13,196 nt of DNA from Actinomycetota bacterium (GTDB taxonomy: Bacteria > Actinomycetota > Actinomycetes > Nanopelagicales > Nanopelagicaceae): contig RHAU01000007.1 in assembly GCA_010032125.1 (NCBI GenBank), positions 1 to 13,196 on the forward strand. Direction: 5' to 3'. Each line of letters opens with the position of its first letter. Positions within the stretch are counted from its first letter, which is position 1. Below the pieces are notes generated by a model. That model saw only the letters and a program-made list of their open reading frames with translations, was not told where the DNA came from and searched no databases. Shown piece by piece: positions 1-7,098 of the stretch. A program made the position numbers and the translations under genes.

Positions 1-134
1 GTCCGGTAATCGCCCGTCGCATCGTCGAATTTCGAAAATCCAATGGCCAATTCATATCCATTGAGGATCTACAGAAGGTAACCGGCATTGGAGCAAAAAC
101 ATTCGCTCGCATCAAGGATCGAATCACGCTGTAG
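1..134 (+). CDS. comEA: ComEA-type helix-hairpin-helix DNA-binding protein, C-terminal fragment
   Basis: Only the last 44 codons are present, read from position 3 to the TAG at 132-134; the gene begins outside the window. The visible peptide contains FRKSNGQF, then IEDLQKVTGIGAKTFARIKD. This matches the second half of a ComEA helix-hairpin-helix domain, with the GIG hairpin and a following basic helix that contacts the DNA backbone. In the known family, ComEA is a membrane-anchored extracytoplasmic receptor that binds incoming double-stranded DNA and hands it to the ComEC channel. The next gene downstream is comEC, the usual partner, which supports the call. Any anchor helix or second domain lies upstream and cannot be judged. 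A generic HhH protein is the main alternative, but the neighbour makes ComEA much more likely. Confidence 0.85.
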   Translation, partial: PVIARRIVEFRKSNGQFISIEDLQKVTGIGAKTFARIKDRITL

Positions 135-247
135 GTGAATTTCGACCCCTCTTAGTTGCACTCACTCTCTGGGTCGGGATTTTTCTTGCTGGAAGTGTTG
201 ATCGTCGGCTTGAGATAGTCCTGACTGGGGCGTTCTTTCTGGCGACG
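135..247 (+). other. comEC: Out-of-reach N-terminal coding segment of comEC, with a probable frame break at a C run
   Basis: The comEC frame stays open upstream of its first canonical start (GTG 248) as far back as a TGA at 62-64, but has no ATG, GTG or TTG in that stretch. From 149 to 247 it encodes strongly hydrophobic sequence (LLVALTLWVGIFLAG, then IVLTGAFFLAT) that resembles the first membrane helices of ComEC. A GTG at 135 directly abuts the comEA stop and begins MNFDPS, then hits TAG at 153-155 in another frame. Moving back one base at the C run 146-149 joins MNFDP to LLVALTLWVG and would add 38 residues to ComEC. Either one C is missing from this sequence, or there is a true -1 shift, or the gene is damaged or uses a rare start such as ATT at 101. 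Confidence 0.6.
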
Positions 248-2383
248 GTGAGACGAAAGAACTTTCTTGCTCTGATGACATTCCTGTTGCTTGTCGGTGC
301 CACAACTTATTCCATTCGAGAGATGGCACTTCAACAAGATCTCATCGGCAATCAAAGCGACAGAGTCATAACCCTTGTTGGGGAGATAACTTCTGATCCC
401 CATGTGACCAGATCGAAAATTGTTGGTTCAAGGATTGTGAACGGAAAGAGTAGTTTCTTAATCCGCAGTAGTTCAGTTTCAATTCAGGGCAATGTGCACA
501 AGGTTCGTTTACCTTTTCGAATAATCGCGAAAGATTGCAAAGTTGGGATCGGGACTCAGGTCCGAGTTACTGGAAAGGTGATTACTTCGCGTGAGCGAAG
601 AGTCGCAGCGACCATCATTGTGAACGGTCAAGTCGAGGTATTACGCAAGAGCGATTCGTTGAATACGGCCTTAAATCGCATTCGCGATGATTTCATGCTC
701 TCTCTTTCTAAACGTAGGGGAGATGCCGCTTCATTAATTCCCGGGATAGTCATTGGGGATACTCGATTACAAACTCAAGAATTCGCAGAGTTGATGAGGA
801 GATCTGGACTTTCCCATCTCACTGCTGTGAGTGGAGCAAATTTTGCGATTGTGAGTTCATTCATTTTCTGGTTAACCGGTTGGTTCATTCCCAATCGAAG
901 ACAACGCCTGATTGTGAGTGGCATTTTTTTATTCTTTTTCCTCCTCCTGGTAAGACCCTCTCCATCTGTACTACGCGCGGCCGTTATGGCTGCAGTAGTG
1001 CTGATTTCGCGTTATCGAGGAACTCAATCACGCGCTGCATCATCTCTTGCTGTGGCAATCGGTTTACTTCTCATCGCCGATCCCTTTCAAGGATTTGATC
1101 CTGGTTTTGTCCTCTCGGTGCTTGCCACTTCCTCATTAATTTTTATCGCACCTTCGCTGGAGCGATGGTTGTCACAGTATCTGGCACCGTCTATGGCTGA
1201 AGTACTCTCGATATCGGCTGCAGCAGGCGTCGCATGCGCCCCATACATCATCTTTCTTTCAGGCGAGATCTCGGTCGTATCCATCCTTCTTAATACTTTG
1301 GTTGCACCTGTCGTAGGTTTATTAACGGTAATCGCCTTTGTAGCAGTGCTCTTTACTACGCCTTTTCCCCACCTCTCAGATATTTTCATCCAGATTGCCA
1401 TGCCTATGGCGCAATGGATAGTCACCGTAGCTCATCTGCAACAGAAGGCTCCAGTTATCTCTATGCATTGGATAACTTCTACTTTTCTTCTCACCATATT
1501 TCTCTTCACCATCTATAAGCGGAGCATTGTTTATCTTGGAATATTTATCTGTGTTGCTCTCTTCGCCTGGATGCAAATCCAGTCATTCCCTGGTCGAGAG
1601 TGGGATCTCGGGCAATGCGACGTTGGACAAGGAGACGCACTCCTTCTCAATCTCGGCAATGGGGCAGCAGCACTTTTTGATGCTGGACCAGATCCACACT
1701 TACTGAAGAATTGCTTGAGAGAGTTCAAAATCAAATCCTTACCTCTTGTTGTGATCTCGCATTTTCATGCTGATCACTACTTTGGTGTGACTAACGGCCT
1801 TGCCATACCGATTGGCGAGATCTGGGTAAATAATGAAGCGAAAGACATCAAAATTCCGCCAGCATCTCTAAGAATTGTTCATGCGGGAGATAGATTCCAA
1901 ATAGGCGCGGTTGATGTTGAAGTCATATGGCCATCAGATGTTGAAAGAGAATTTTCGATAGTTGCAGGCGATGGTTCGAGGGAGAACAATCGAAGCATCG
2001 TCACGCGAGTGTTCAAAGATGGAGTTGGAATTTTAGTGACTGGCGATGTGGAACCTGATGCGCAGGATGAAATATTGAAGAGCAACAAAGTGGATGGAGT
2101 GGAAATTATTAAGGTCCCACATCATGGCTCTCGATTCCAAAGTAAAGAATTCCTCAGCGGTACTGGTGCAAGATTCGCTCTCATCAGCGTTGGCAAAGGG
2201 AATTCCTATGGACACCCGAGTGATGTGACGCTCCAGGAACTCGTTTCCTCCGGAGCGAGGGTTTTCCGCACTGATCGCGATGGTGCAATCTCCCTTGAAT
2301 GGCATCAAGACGAGGGTCATCGCAAGTATGTATTCTCAGCGCGCACGAGCGGAAGGAAGTGGTGGCGGATTCAATGGCGCTAG
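248..2383 (+). CDS. comEC: ComEC/Rec2-type DNA-uptake channel protein
   Basis: Encodes 711 residues from GTG 248. The order is an N-terminal hydrophobic helix, a beta-rich soluble segment at about 40-135 (DUF4131/OB-like), a multi-helix competence domain at about 160-435 with the signature VSGANF at 194-199, and a C-terminal metallo-beta-lactamase domain from about 455. The last carries CDVGQGDA (457-464), the metal-binding motif HFHADH (505-510) and PHHGSR (624-629). In the family, the membrane part forms the channel for single-stranded DNA entering the cytoplasm, and the beta-lactamase-like part is thought to degrade the non-transported strand. Metal ligands look intact. GTG 248 has no visible ribosome binding site and lies inside hydrophobic sequence that continues upstream, so the true start is probably near 135 (see the preceding entry). 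The stop overlaps the holA start. Whether the cell is naturally competent cannot be told from this window. Confidence 0.9.
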   Translation: MRRKNFLALMTFLLLVGATTYSIREMALQQDLIGNQSDRVITLVGEITSDPHVTRSKIVGSRIVNGKSSFLIRSSSVSIQGNVHKVRLPFRIIAKDCKVGIGTQVRVTGKVITSRERRVAATIIVNGQVEVLRKSDSLNTALNRIRDDFMLSLSKRRGDAASLIPGIVIGDTRLQTQEFAELMRRSGLSHLTAVSGANFAIVSSFIFWLTGWFIPNRRQRLIVSGIFLFFFLLLVRPSPSVLRAAVMAAVVLISRYRGTQSRAASSLAVAIGLLLIADPFQGFDPGFVLSVLATSSLIFIAPSLERWLSQYLAPSMAEVLSISAAAGVACAPYIIFLSGEISVVSILLNTLVAPVVGLLTVIAFVAVLFTTPFPHLSDIFIQIAMPMAQWIVTVAHLQQKAPVISMHWITSTFLLTIFLFTIYKRSIVYLGIFICVALFAWMQIQSFPGREWDLGQCDVGQGDALLLNLGNGAAALFDAGPDPHLLKNCLREFKIKSLPLVVISHFHADHYFGVTNGLAIPIGEIWVNNEAKDIKIPPASLRIVHAGDRFQIGAVDVEVIWPSDVEREFSIVAGDGSRENNRSIVTRVFKDGVGILVTGDVEPDAQDEILKSNKVDGVEIIKVPHHGSRFQSKEFLSGTGARFALISVGKGNSYGHPSDVTLQELVSSGARVFRTDRDGAISLEWHQDEGHRKYVFSARTSGRKWWRIQWR

Positions 2384-3330
2384 CGGAACTTATTTTGATC
2401 CATGGCAGCGAAGAGGTTCTCGCCGATCGCGCCCTGGCCGAAGCGCTCACCGCACGCGTTGAATTTGAACGCACCACCCTCAACGGCGATGAAATCGAAC
2501 TTGGTAGATATAGCGAAGTCATTGCTCCATCACTTTTTGCAGATAAGAGAGTGGTAGTCATACGAGATCTTCAGGATGCCCAAGCGGAGGTCGCTGAAGA
2601 AATCATTCATTCTCTAGATCAGTTAGACCCCAATCTCCATCTCATCTTTATTCATAGGGGAGGAGTCAAAGGTAAAGGCCTGGTAGAGAAGATTAAGAAG
2701 GCAAAAGCAGAAGTCATCACGTGTGAGCCGATGAAGAAGATTACCGATAAGCAAACTTTTGTACGCGAAGAGTTTGCTCGGCATGGCAGAAAAATTTCAT
2801 CTGGAGGAGTTAGCGCTCTGATCGATGCAACCGGAAGTGATATGCGAGAGCTCGCTGCGGCATGCAGTCAGATTGCATTCGACACAATCGCTTCAAAAGC
2901 AACAATTGATGAAGATGACATTGCAAAGTATTACCAAGGACGAGTGGAGGCAACAGGATTTGATGTCGCGGACGCTGCCGTTGCTGGCGATCCTCAAGGT
3001 GCGTTGATTGCGCTCCGAAATGCACTTGATTCTGGAACCGATCCAATAATGATCATCTCCGCAATCGCAACATCGGTTCGTACCATCGCAAAAGTTTCCG
3101 GCGCACCAAGAAATGCCAATCCATATCAATTAGCGAGTTCGCTCAAACTTGCTCCATGGCAGATCGAGAAAGCGCGTCGCCAAATGAGCAAGTGGGCTCC
3201 AGGAATGATTACCTTCTCGATCAAAGAATTGGCGCGTGCGGATCTCGCCGTTAAAGGCGCTGAAGCAGATCCCATCTACGCCCTCGAGCGGACGGTCGTT
3301 GCCATCGCAAAGAAAGTCGCAGGAAAATAG
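2374..3330 (+). CDS. holA: DNA polymerase III delta subunit (clamp loader)
   Basis: I place the start at ATG 2374, giving 318 residues that begin MALAELILIHGSEEVLADRA. This matches the usual delta N-terminus, where a degenerate ATPase-like fold begins with a strand followed by G-[SD]-[ED]. The frame is open back to an ATG at 2299, but the extra 25 residues lie wholly within comEC and resemble nothing expected. Delta is the clamp-loader subunit that opens the beta sliding clamp so it can be put on DNA. The N-terminal AAA+-like domain (about 1-140) lacks a Walker A motif, as is normal for delta. The helical C-terminal part (about 200-318) is also typical. The first ten bases overlap the comEC end. 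Purine-rich sequence (AGGAAG near 2353-2358) lies rather far upstream, so translational coupling to comEC is likely. The comEC-holA-rpsT order is conserved in Actinobacteria. Confidence 0.88.
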   Translation: MALAELILIHGSEEVLADRALAEALTARVEFERTTLNGDEIELGRYSEVIAPSLFADKRVVVIRDLQDAQAEVAEEIIHSLDQLDPNLHLIFIHRGGVKGKGLVEKIKKAKAEVITCEPMKKITDKQTFVREEFARHGRKISSGGVSALIDATGSDMRELAAACSQIAFDTIASKATIDEDDIAKYYQGRVEATGFDVADAAVAGDPQGALIALRNALDSGTDPIMIISAIATSVRTIAKVSGAPRNANPYQLASSLKLAPWQIEKARRQMSKWAPGMITFSIKELARADLAVKGAEADPIYALERTVVAIAKKVAGK

Positions 3331-3346
3331 GGATTTACTGCTCGGT

Positions 3347-3376
3347 TTGAGGGGTTGCTGGGGTGGCTGATACCCT
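3347..3376 (+). promoter_or_regulatory. Probable housekeeping sigma promoter for rpsT
   Basis: TTGAGG (3347-3352) and TACCCT (3371-3376) are separated by 18 bases, close to the actinobacterial housekeeping pattern TTGACN-N17/18-TANNNT, and TGA directly precedes the -10 element. The site lies in the 89-base holA-rpsT gap, the longest gene-free stretch in the window. It implies a leader of about 35-40 bases before the rpsT GTG, with GGAAGG at 3404-3409 as the ribosome binding site. The call is by consensus match only. Confidence 0.5.
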
Positions 3377-3419
3377 TCGGCGCTCGTAAATCAACAAGTA
3401 AACGGAAGGTCTAAGTTTC

Positions 3420-3689
3420 GTGGCAAATATCAAGTCGCAGATCAAGCGCATCAAGACAAACGATAAGGCGCGCCTGCGCAACAAATCAGTCCGCTCTGAA
3501 CTCAAGACCGCCGTCCGCAGATTCCGTGAGGCAGTTGCAGCCGGAGATTCAAAATCGATTGCCGCTGAATTGAAGACTGCTACTCGCGAGCTCGATGTTG
3601 CCGTATCAAAGGGCGTCATCCATGCCAACCAAGCTGCAAATAAGAAGTCGGCGATGGCAAAGGCAGCTCACAAAGCTAGCGCTCGCTAG
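3420..3689 (+). CDS. rpsT: 30S ribosomal protein S20
   Basis: Encodes 89 residues, the normal length for S20, starting at GTG with GGAAGG ten bases upstream. The sequence is highly basic and almost entirely helical. It opens MANIKSQIKRIKTNDKARLRNKSVRS, of which the ANIKSQIKR and N-K-S-V-R-S stretches are the family signature, and ends in the Ala/Lys-rich helix NKKSAMAKAAHKASAR. S20 is a primary binder of 16S rRNA at the bottom of the 30S subunit and helps fold the 5' domain and helix 44. A promoter-like pair lies just upstream and a stem-loop follows directly at the stop. In E. coli S20 represses its own translation; I see no evidence either way here, though the start region is a natural place for it. 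Confidence 0.97.
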   Translation: MANIKSQIKRIKTNDKARLRNKSVRSELKTAVRRFREAVAAGDSKSIAAELKTATRELDVAVSKGVIHANQAANKKSAMAKAAHKASAR

Positions 3690-3724
3690 TTCGCCTGAGA
3701 TTTTCACACGTGTGGGCGAAATCT
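3690..3724 (+). other. Stem-loop between rpsT and lepA with a ten-base palindrome
   Basis: The 36-base gap contains the perfect palindrome CACACGTGTG (3705-3714). It is flanked by two alternative sets of complementary arms: TTCGCC (3690-3695) with GGCGAA (3715-3720), and AGATTT (3698-3703) with AAATCT (3719-3724). The second set ends one base before the lepA ATG at 3726. No U-tract follows, so this is not a standard intrinsic terminator. It could be a DNA operator, an RNA structure that dampens lepA initiation, or a processing or stability element for the rpsT transcript. Folding strength was not computed. Confidence 0.4.
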
Positions 3725-3725
3725 G

Positions 3726-5594
3726 ATGCCTGCTATTCCATCGGGTAAAGCACCACAACCTTCACAGACCAATCCTGAGCAGATCAGGAATTTCTGCATC
3801 ATCGCTCACATCGATCACGGCAAATCCACACTTGCCGATCGCATGTTGGGAATTACCGGAGTCGTCGAGGCCCGCAATATGCGCGAGCAGTATCTCGACC
3901 GAATGGATATCGAACGTGAACGCGGTATCACTATTAAGAGTCAGGCTGTCAGACTTCCGTGGAAATCCGGAATTGATGGCAAGGAATACATCCTTAACAT
4001 GATTGATACTCCAGGCCATGTGGATTTCACCTACGAAGTCTCACGTTCGCTCGCAGCATGTGAAGGTGCAATTCTTCTTGTGGATTGTGCACAAGGAATT
4101 GAAGCGCAAACATTGGCAAATCTATATCTCGCTATGGAAAATGATTTAACCATCATTCCAGTGCTTAACAAGATTGATCTTCCCGCTGCTCAACCAGAAA
4201 AATTCGCAATCGAATTATCAAAATTAGTGGGCTGTAAACCAGAAGATTGCATGCGGGTATCGGGAAAGACAGGAGAAGGCGTCGAGGAGTTGCTCGACCA
4301 GATCGTTGCCCAACTTCCACCACCTAAGGGTGATCCACATGCCCCGGCGCGCGCCCTCATTTTTGATTCTGTCTACGACACATATCGCGGTGTAGTGACG
4401 TATGTTCGAGTCGTTGACGGCAAGTTATCTCCGCGCGAGCAGATTCAAATGGTCTCCACCGGCGTCAAGCATGAACTTCTCGATATCGGCGTGATTTCGC
4501 CAGAACCTGTTTCTAGTAAAGGTTTGAGCGTTGGAGAAGTGGGTTACCTCATTACCGGTGTTAAAGATGTTCGCCTTTCCCGTGTTGGTGACACCGTTAC
4601 TTCTTACAACAACCCAGCCAAAGAGGGGCTTTCTGGATATAAAGATCCAAAGCCAATGGTCTTCTCTGGTCTATATCCCATTGATGGCGATGAATATCCG
4701 ATGCTGCGCGATGCTCTCGATAAATTGCAATTAAACGATGCGGCCCTCGTCTATGAACCAGAAACCTCTGCTGCTCTTGGTTTTGGATTCCGTTGTGGCT
4801 TCCTTGGTTTGCTTCATATGGAAATTGTGCGAGAAAGACTGGAGCGAGAATTTAATCTCTCACTTATCTCAACGGCGCCGAACGTTGTTTATAAGGTATT
4901 TCTTGAAAATGGGAAAGACGCAGTTGTAACGAATCCAAGCGAATTTCCAAACGGCAAAGTCGAGAAGGTTCTTGAACCCATCGTGAAAGCAACAATTCTT
5001 TCACCAACGGATTACATCGGAACGATTATGGAGCTTTGTCAGCAACGTCGCGGAACATTAGGTGGTATGGATTATCTATCTGAGGATCGAGTTGAAATTC
5101 GCTACACCTTGCCGCTTGCTGAAATCGTCTTTGATTTCTTTGATCAATTGAAGTCGCGCACTAAAGGTTATGCCTCGCTGGATTACGAACCTATCGGCGA
5201 AGCCGAAGGCGATTTGGTTAAGGTCGATATCTTGCTGCAGGGCGATACTGTGGATGCATTTAGTTCCATTGTCCATCGTGAAAAGGCGTATGCCTATGGC
5301 GTGATGATGACCAGCAAACTACGTGAACTCATCCCGAGGCAACAATTCGAAGTTCCGATTCAAGCGGCAATCGGTGCAAAGATCATCGCACGCGAAAACA
5401 TCCGCGCCATCCGAAAAGATGTTCTTGCTAAATGCTATGGCGGCGATATCACTCGAAAGCGCAAACTTCTGGAGAAACAGAAGGAAGGAAAGAAGCGCAT
5501 GAAGATGGTCGGTCGCGTCGAAGTGCCACAAGAGGCATTCATTGCTGCGCTATCTACCAACGCAGATGTCGAAGCGGGGAAGACAAAGAAGTGA
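3726..5594 (+). CDS. lepA: Elongation factor 4 (LepA), ribosome-associated GTPase
   Basis: Encodes 622 residues, a usual actinobacterial length because of a short N-terminal extension (about 1-20, rich in Pro and Gln) before the GTPase domain. The G motifs are intact: AHIDHGKST (27-35), DTPGH (94-98) and NKID (148-151), with RGITI of the switch I region in between. Domain II and EF-G-like domains III and V follow, and then the LepA-specific C-terminal domain rich in Lys/Arg (RKRKLLEKQKEGKKRMK). LepA acts on ribosomes; it has been described as a back-translocase and as a factor in 30S assembly or initiation under stress. Its start has only a weak ribosome binding site and sits at the foot of the stem-loop described separately. 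The stop overlaps the hemW GTG by four bases (GTGA), which suggests coupled translation. The rpsT-lepA-hemW order is common in Actinobacteria. Confidence 0.97.
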   Translation: MPAIPSGKAPQPSQTNPEQIRNFCIIAHIDHGKSTLADRMLGITGVVEARNMREQYLDRMDIERERGITIKSQAVRLPWKSGIDGKEYILNMIDTPGHVDFTYEVSRSLAACEGAILLVDCAQGIEAQTLANLYLAMENDLTIIPVLNKIDLPAAQPEKFAIELSKLVGCKPEDCMRVSGKTGEGVEELLDQIVAQLPPPKGDPHAPARALIFDSVYDTYRGVVTYVRVVDGKLSPREQIQMVSTGVKHELLDIGVISPEPVSSKGLSVGEVGYLITGVKDVRLSRVGDTVTSYNNPAKEGLSGYKDPKPMVFSGLYPIDGDEYPMLRDALDKLQLNDAALVYEPETSAALGFGFRCGFLGLLHMEIVRERLEREFNLSLISTAPNVVYKVFLENGKDAVVTNPSEFPNGKVEKVLEPIVKATILSPTDYIGTIMELCQQRRGTLGGMDYLSEDRVEIRYTLPLAEIVFDFFDQLKSRTKGYASLDYEPIGEAEGDLVKVDILLQGDTVDAFSSIVHREKAYAYGVMMTSKLRELIPRQQFEVPIQAAIGAKIIARENIRAIRKDVLAKCYGGDITRKRKLLEKQKEGKKRMKMVGRVEVPQEAFIAALSTNADVEAGKTKK

Positions 5595-6736
5595 GCCACA
5601 GGCTCGCCTTCTATATCCATATTCCATACTGCCTTGCTCGTTGCGGGTACTGCGACTTCAACACTTACACACCCCGAGAGTTACAAAGTGACACAGTCCG
5701 TTCTCTTTCGAGCCGTTACATCGAATCTGCGATAAGGGAAATCGAATTAGCTTCTGCGCGCGTTGGGGCGGCAGTCGTTCCATCAATCTTCTTTGGCGGT
5801 GGCACCCCATCTTTGATGGCGGGAACGGAAATTGCCTCTGTCATTAACACTATTCGAGATCGCTTTGAACTTGCATCAGATGCGGAAATTACGATTGAGG
5901 TAAACCCGGATTCAGTTACGTCAGAGTTTCTTGCACTTACTCGCGAGGCTGGTGCAAACCGAATTTCTATGGGAATGCAATCCGCCAAAGCCCACGTACT
6001 CGCTGCTCTTGATCGCACGCATTCACCGGAGAGCGTTCCTCGGGCGGTGGAATTGGTTCGCTCACACGGATATGAACATTGCAGCGTCGACCTCATTTAT
6101 GGAACGCCTGGTGAATCCATCGATGATTGGCGGGAAAGTGTGGCCGCTGCGCTCTCGCTCAAGGTCGATCACTTAAGTGCGTACGCCCTCATTGTTGAGA
6201 AAGGCACCAAACTTGCTGCACGAGTGAAGAGCGGCGAATTGATAATCCCGCCTGAAGATGAAACCGCAACAAAATATGAGATTGTCGATGAAATGTGCGG
6301 AGAAAAAGGATTTCATTGGTATGAATTAAGCAACTGGTCGGCAGAAGGTGGAGAGTGTCGACACAATATTAGCTACTGGGATGGATCTCATTGGTGGGGA
6401 GTTGGTCCCGGTGCACATTCATATTTCAACGGAGTTCGTTGGTGGAACGTGAAACATCCAGAGACTTATCAATCGAAGATCAAGGAGGGTAAGTCACCAA
6501 TGTTGGAGAGCGAAGAGCTATCTGAGCAGAATCGACGCGATGAATCAATAATGTTACGAATTCGTATGCGCGAAGGAATTCCTCTATCGGATCTCTCTCC
6601 CGCAGAAAGAGAACGTGTTGGGCAATATCTTGAAAGCAACCACCTAGACGATGGAGCCTGGACACAAGGAAAGCTCGTACTTACTCGCTCGGGCCGCCTT
6701 ATTGCTGATCGAATCGTGCGGGAAATATTGGTGTAG
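5591..6736 (+). CDS. hemW: Radical SAM heme chaperone HemW
   Basis: Encodes 381 residues from GTG 5591, which overlaps the lepA stop; GGGGAAG lies about eight bases upstream. The frame is open further back inside lepA, but the family N-terminus (short, then a strand ending IHIPYC) fits GTG 5591. Cys14, Cys18 and Cys21 form CX3CX2C, which binds the SAM-cleaving 4Fe-4S cluster. GGGTPS (69-74) is the SAM-binding glycine motif. HNISYW (258-263) matches the HNxxYW motif that separates HemW from the true coproporphyrinogen dehydrogenase HemN. HemW binds heme and is thought to insert it into respiratory proteins in the cytoplasm or at the membrane. A C-terminal HemN-type helical domain occupies about 300-381. 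Older annotations call such genes hemN; the HNxxYW motif and the lepA neighbourhood favour HemW. Confidence 0.93.
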   Translation: MSHRLAFYIHIPYCLARCGYCDFNTYTPRELQSDTVRSLSSRYIESAIREIELASARVGAAVVPSIFFGGGTPSLMAGTEIASVINTIRDRFELASDAEITIEVNPDSVTSEFLALTREAGANRISMGMQSAKAHVLAALDRTHSPESVPRAVELVRSHGYEHCSVDLIYGTPGESIDDWRESVAAALSLKVDHLSAYALIVEKGTKLAARVKSGELIIPPEDETATKYEIVDEMCGEKGFHWYELSNWSAEGGECRHNISYWDGSHWWGVGPGAHSYFNGVRWWNVKHPETYQSKIKEGKSPMLESEELSEQNRRDESIMLRIRMREGIPLSDLSPAERERVGQYLESNHLDDGAWTQGKLVLTRSGRLIADRIVREILV

Positions 6737-6751
6737 TAACTTTTGCATACT

Positions 6752-7096
6752 ATGGAAACCGCTCACACGATTATCACTCTGCTCTTGGCTCTTGTTTTTC
6801 TTATCTCTGGCCTTTCAAAAGCTAGCGGCAGCGCTGCCGGCCTCTCTGGTACTCGTGATGTGAACTTTCCTGATGGACCAGCGCGACTTGTTGGAATATT
6901 CGAAACGCTCGCAGCTATAAGTTTGATGATCGGATTTGCTCTCGATAATCCCGATCTACAACGTTATGGATATATAGCAATCTGGCTCATCATGTCCGGC
7001 GCCATCTTTTTTCACTTTAAAGCGGGGAAGGCGAGGACTGCTTTTCCAGCAGTACTTTTCCTTATCCTCGCAACTGTTGGTCTGGCAACGTTCTAA
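6752..7096 (+). CDS. Small DoxX-like four-helix membrane protein
   Basis: Encodes 114 residues from ATG 6752; a TTG at 6743 would add three residues. Neither start has a clear ribosome binding site, so translation may be coupled to hemW, whose stop is 15 bases upstream. Four hydrophobic segments are visible at about 5-20, 45-64, 72-88 and 97-113. Gly20/Lys23 after helix 1, LVGIFE (46-51) in helix 2 and a His at 88 with basic residues after helix 3 fit the DoxX/DoxX-like (DoxX_2) pattern. No biochemical function can be assigned; characterised relatives are linked to redox or thiosulfate oxidation and to oxidative-stress complexes. The only clue from context is its place between the heme chaperone hemW and the hrcA-dnaJ pair, ending two bases before hrcA. 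A MauE-like membrane protein is the main alternative. Confidence 0.7.
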   Translation: METAHTIITLLLALVFLISGLSKASGSAAGLSGTRDVNFPDGPARLVGIFETLAAISLMIGFALDNPDLQRYGYIAIWLIMSGAIFFHFKAGKARTAFPAVLFLILATVGLATF

Positions 7097-7098
7097 CA

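Noticed and set aside
152..403. Open frame on the - strand covering the 5' region of comEC
   Set aside because: The deduced peptide is low in recognisable structure, lies opposite ComEC coding sequence and has no ribosome binding site or family resemblance.
2299..2373. Upstream ATG extension of holA
   Set aside because: The 25 extra residues lie in the comEC coding region and do not fit the delta-subunit N-terminus, whereas ATG 2374 does.
6743..6753. TGCATACTAT resembling an extended -10 promoter element before the DoxX-like gene
   Set aside because: No -35 at suitable spacing, and the hexamer overlaps the ATG, so transcription would begin inside the gene.
6826..6839. Perfect 14-base palindrome CGGCAGCGCTGCCG inside the DoxX-like gene
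   Set aside because: It encodes the Ser/Gly/Ala-rich loop after helix 1 with ordinary codons, there is no U-tract and no matching copy elsewhere in the window; chance or coding constraint is enough.
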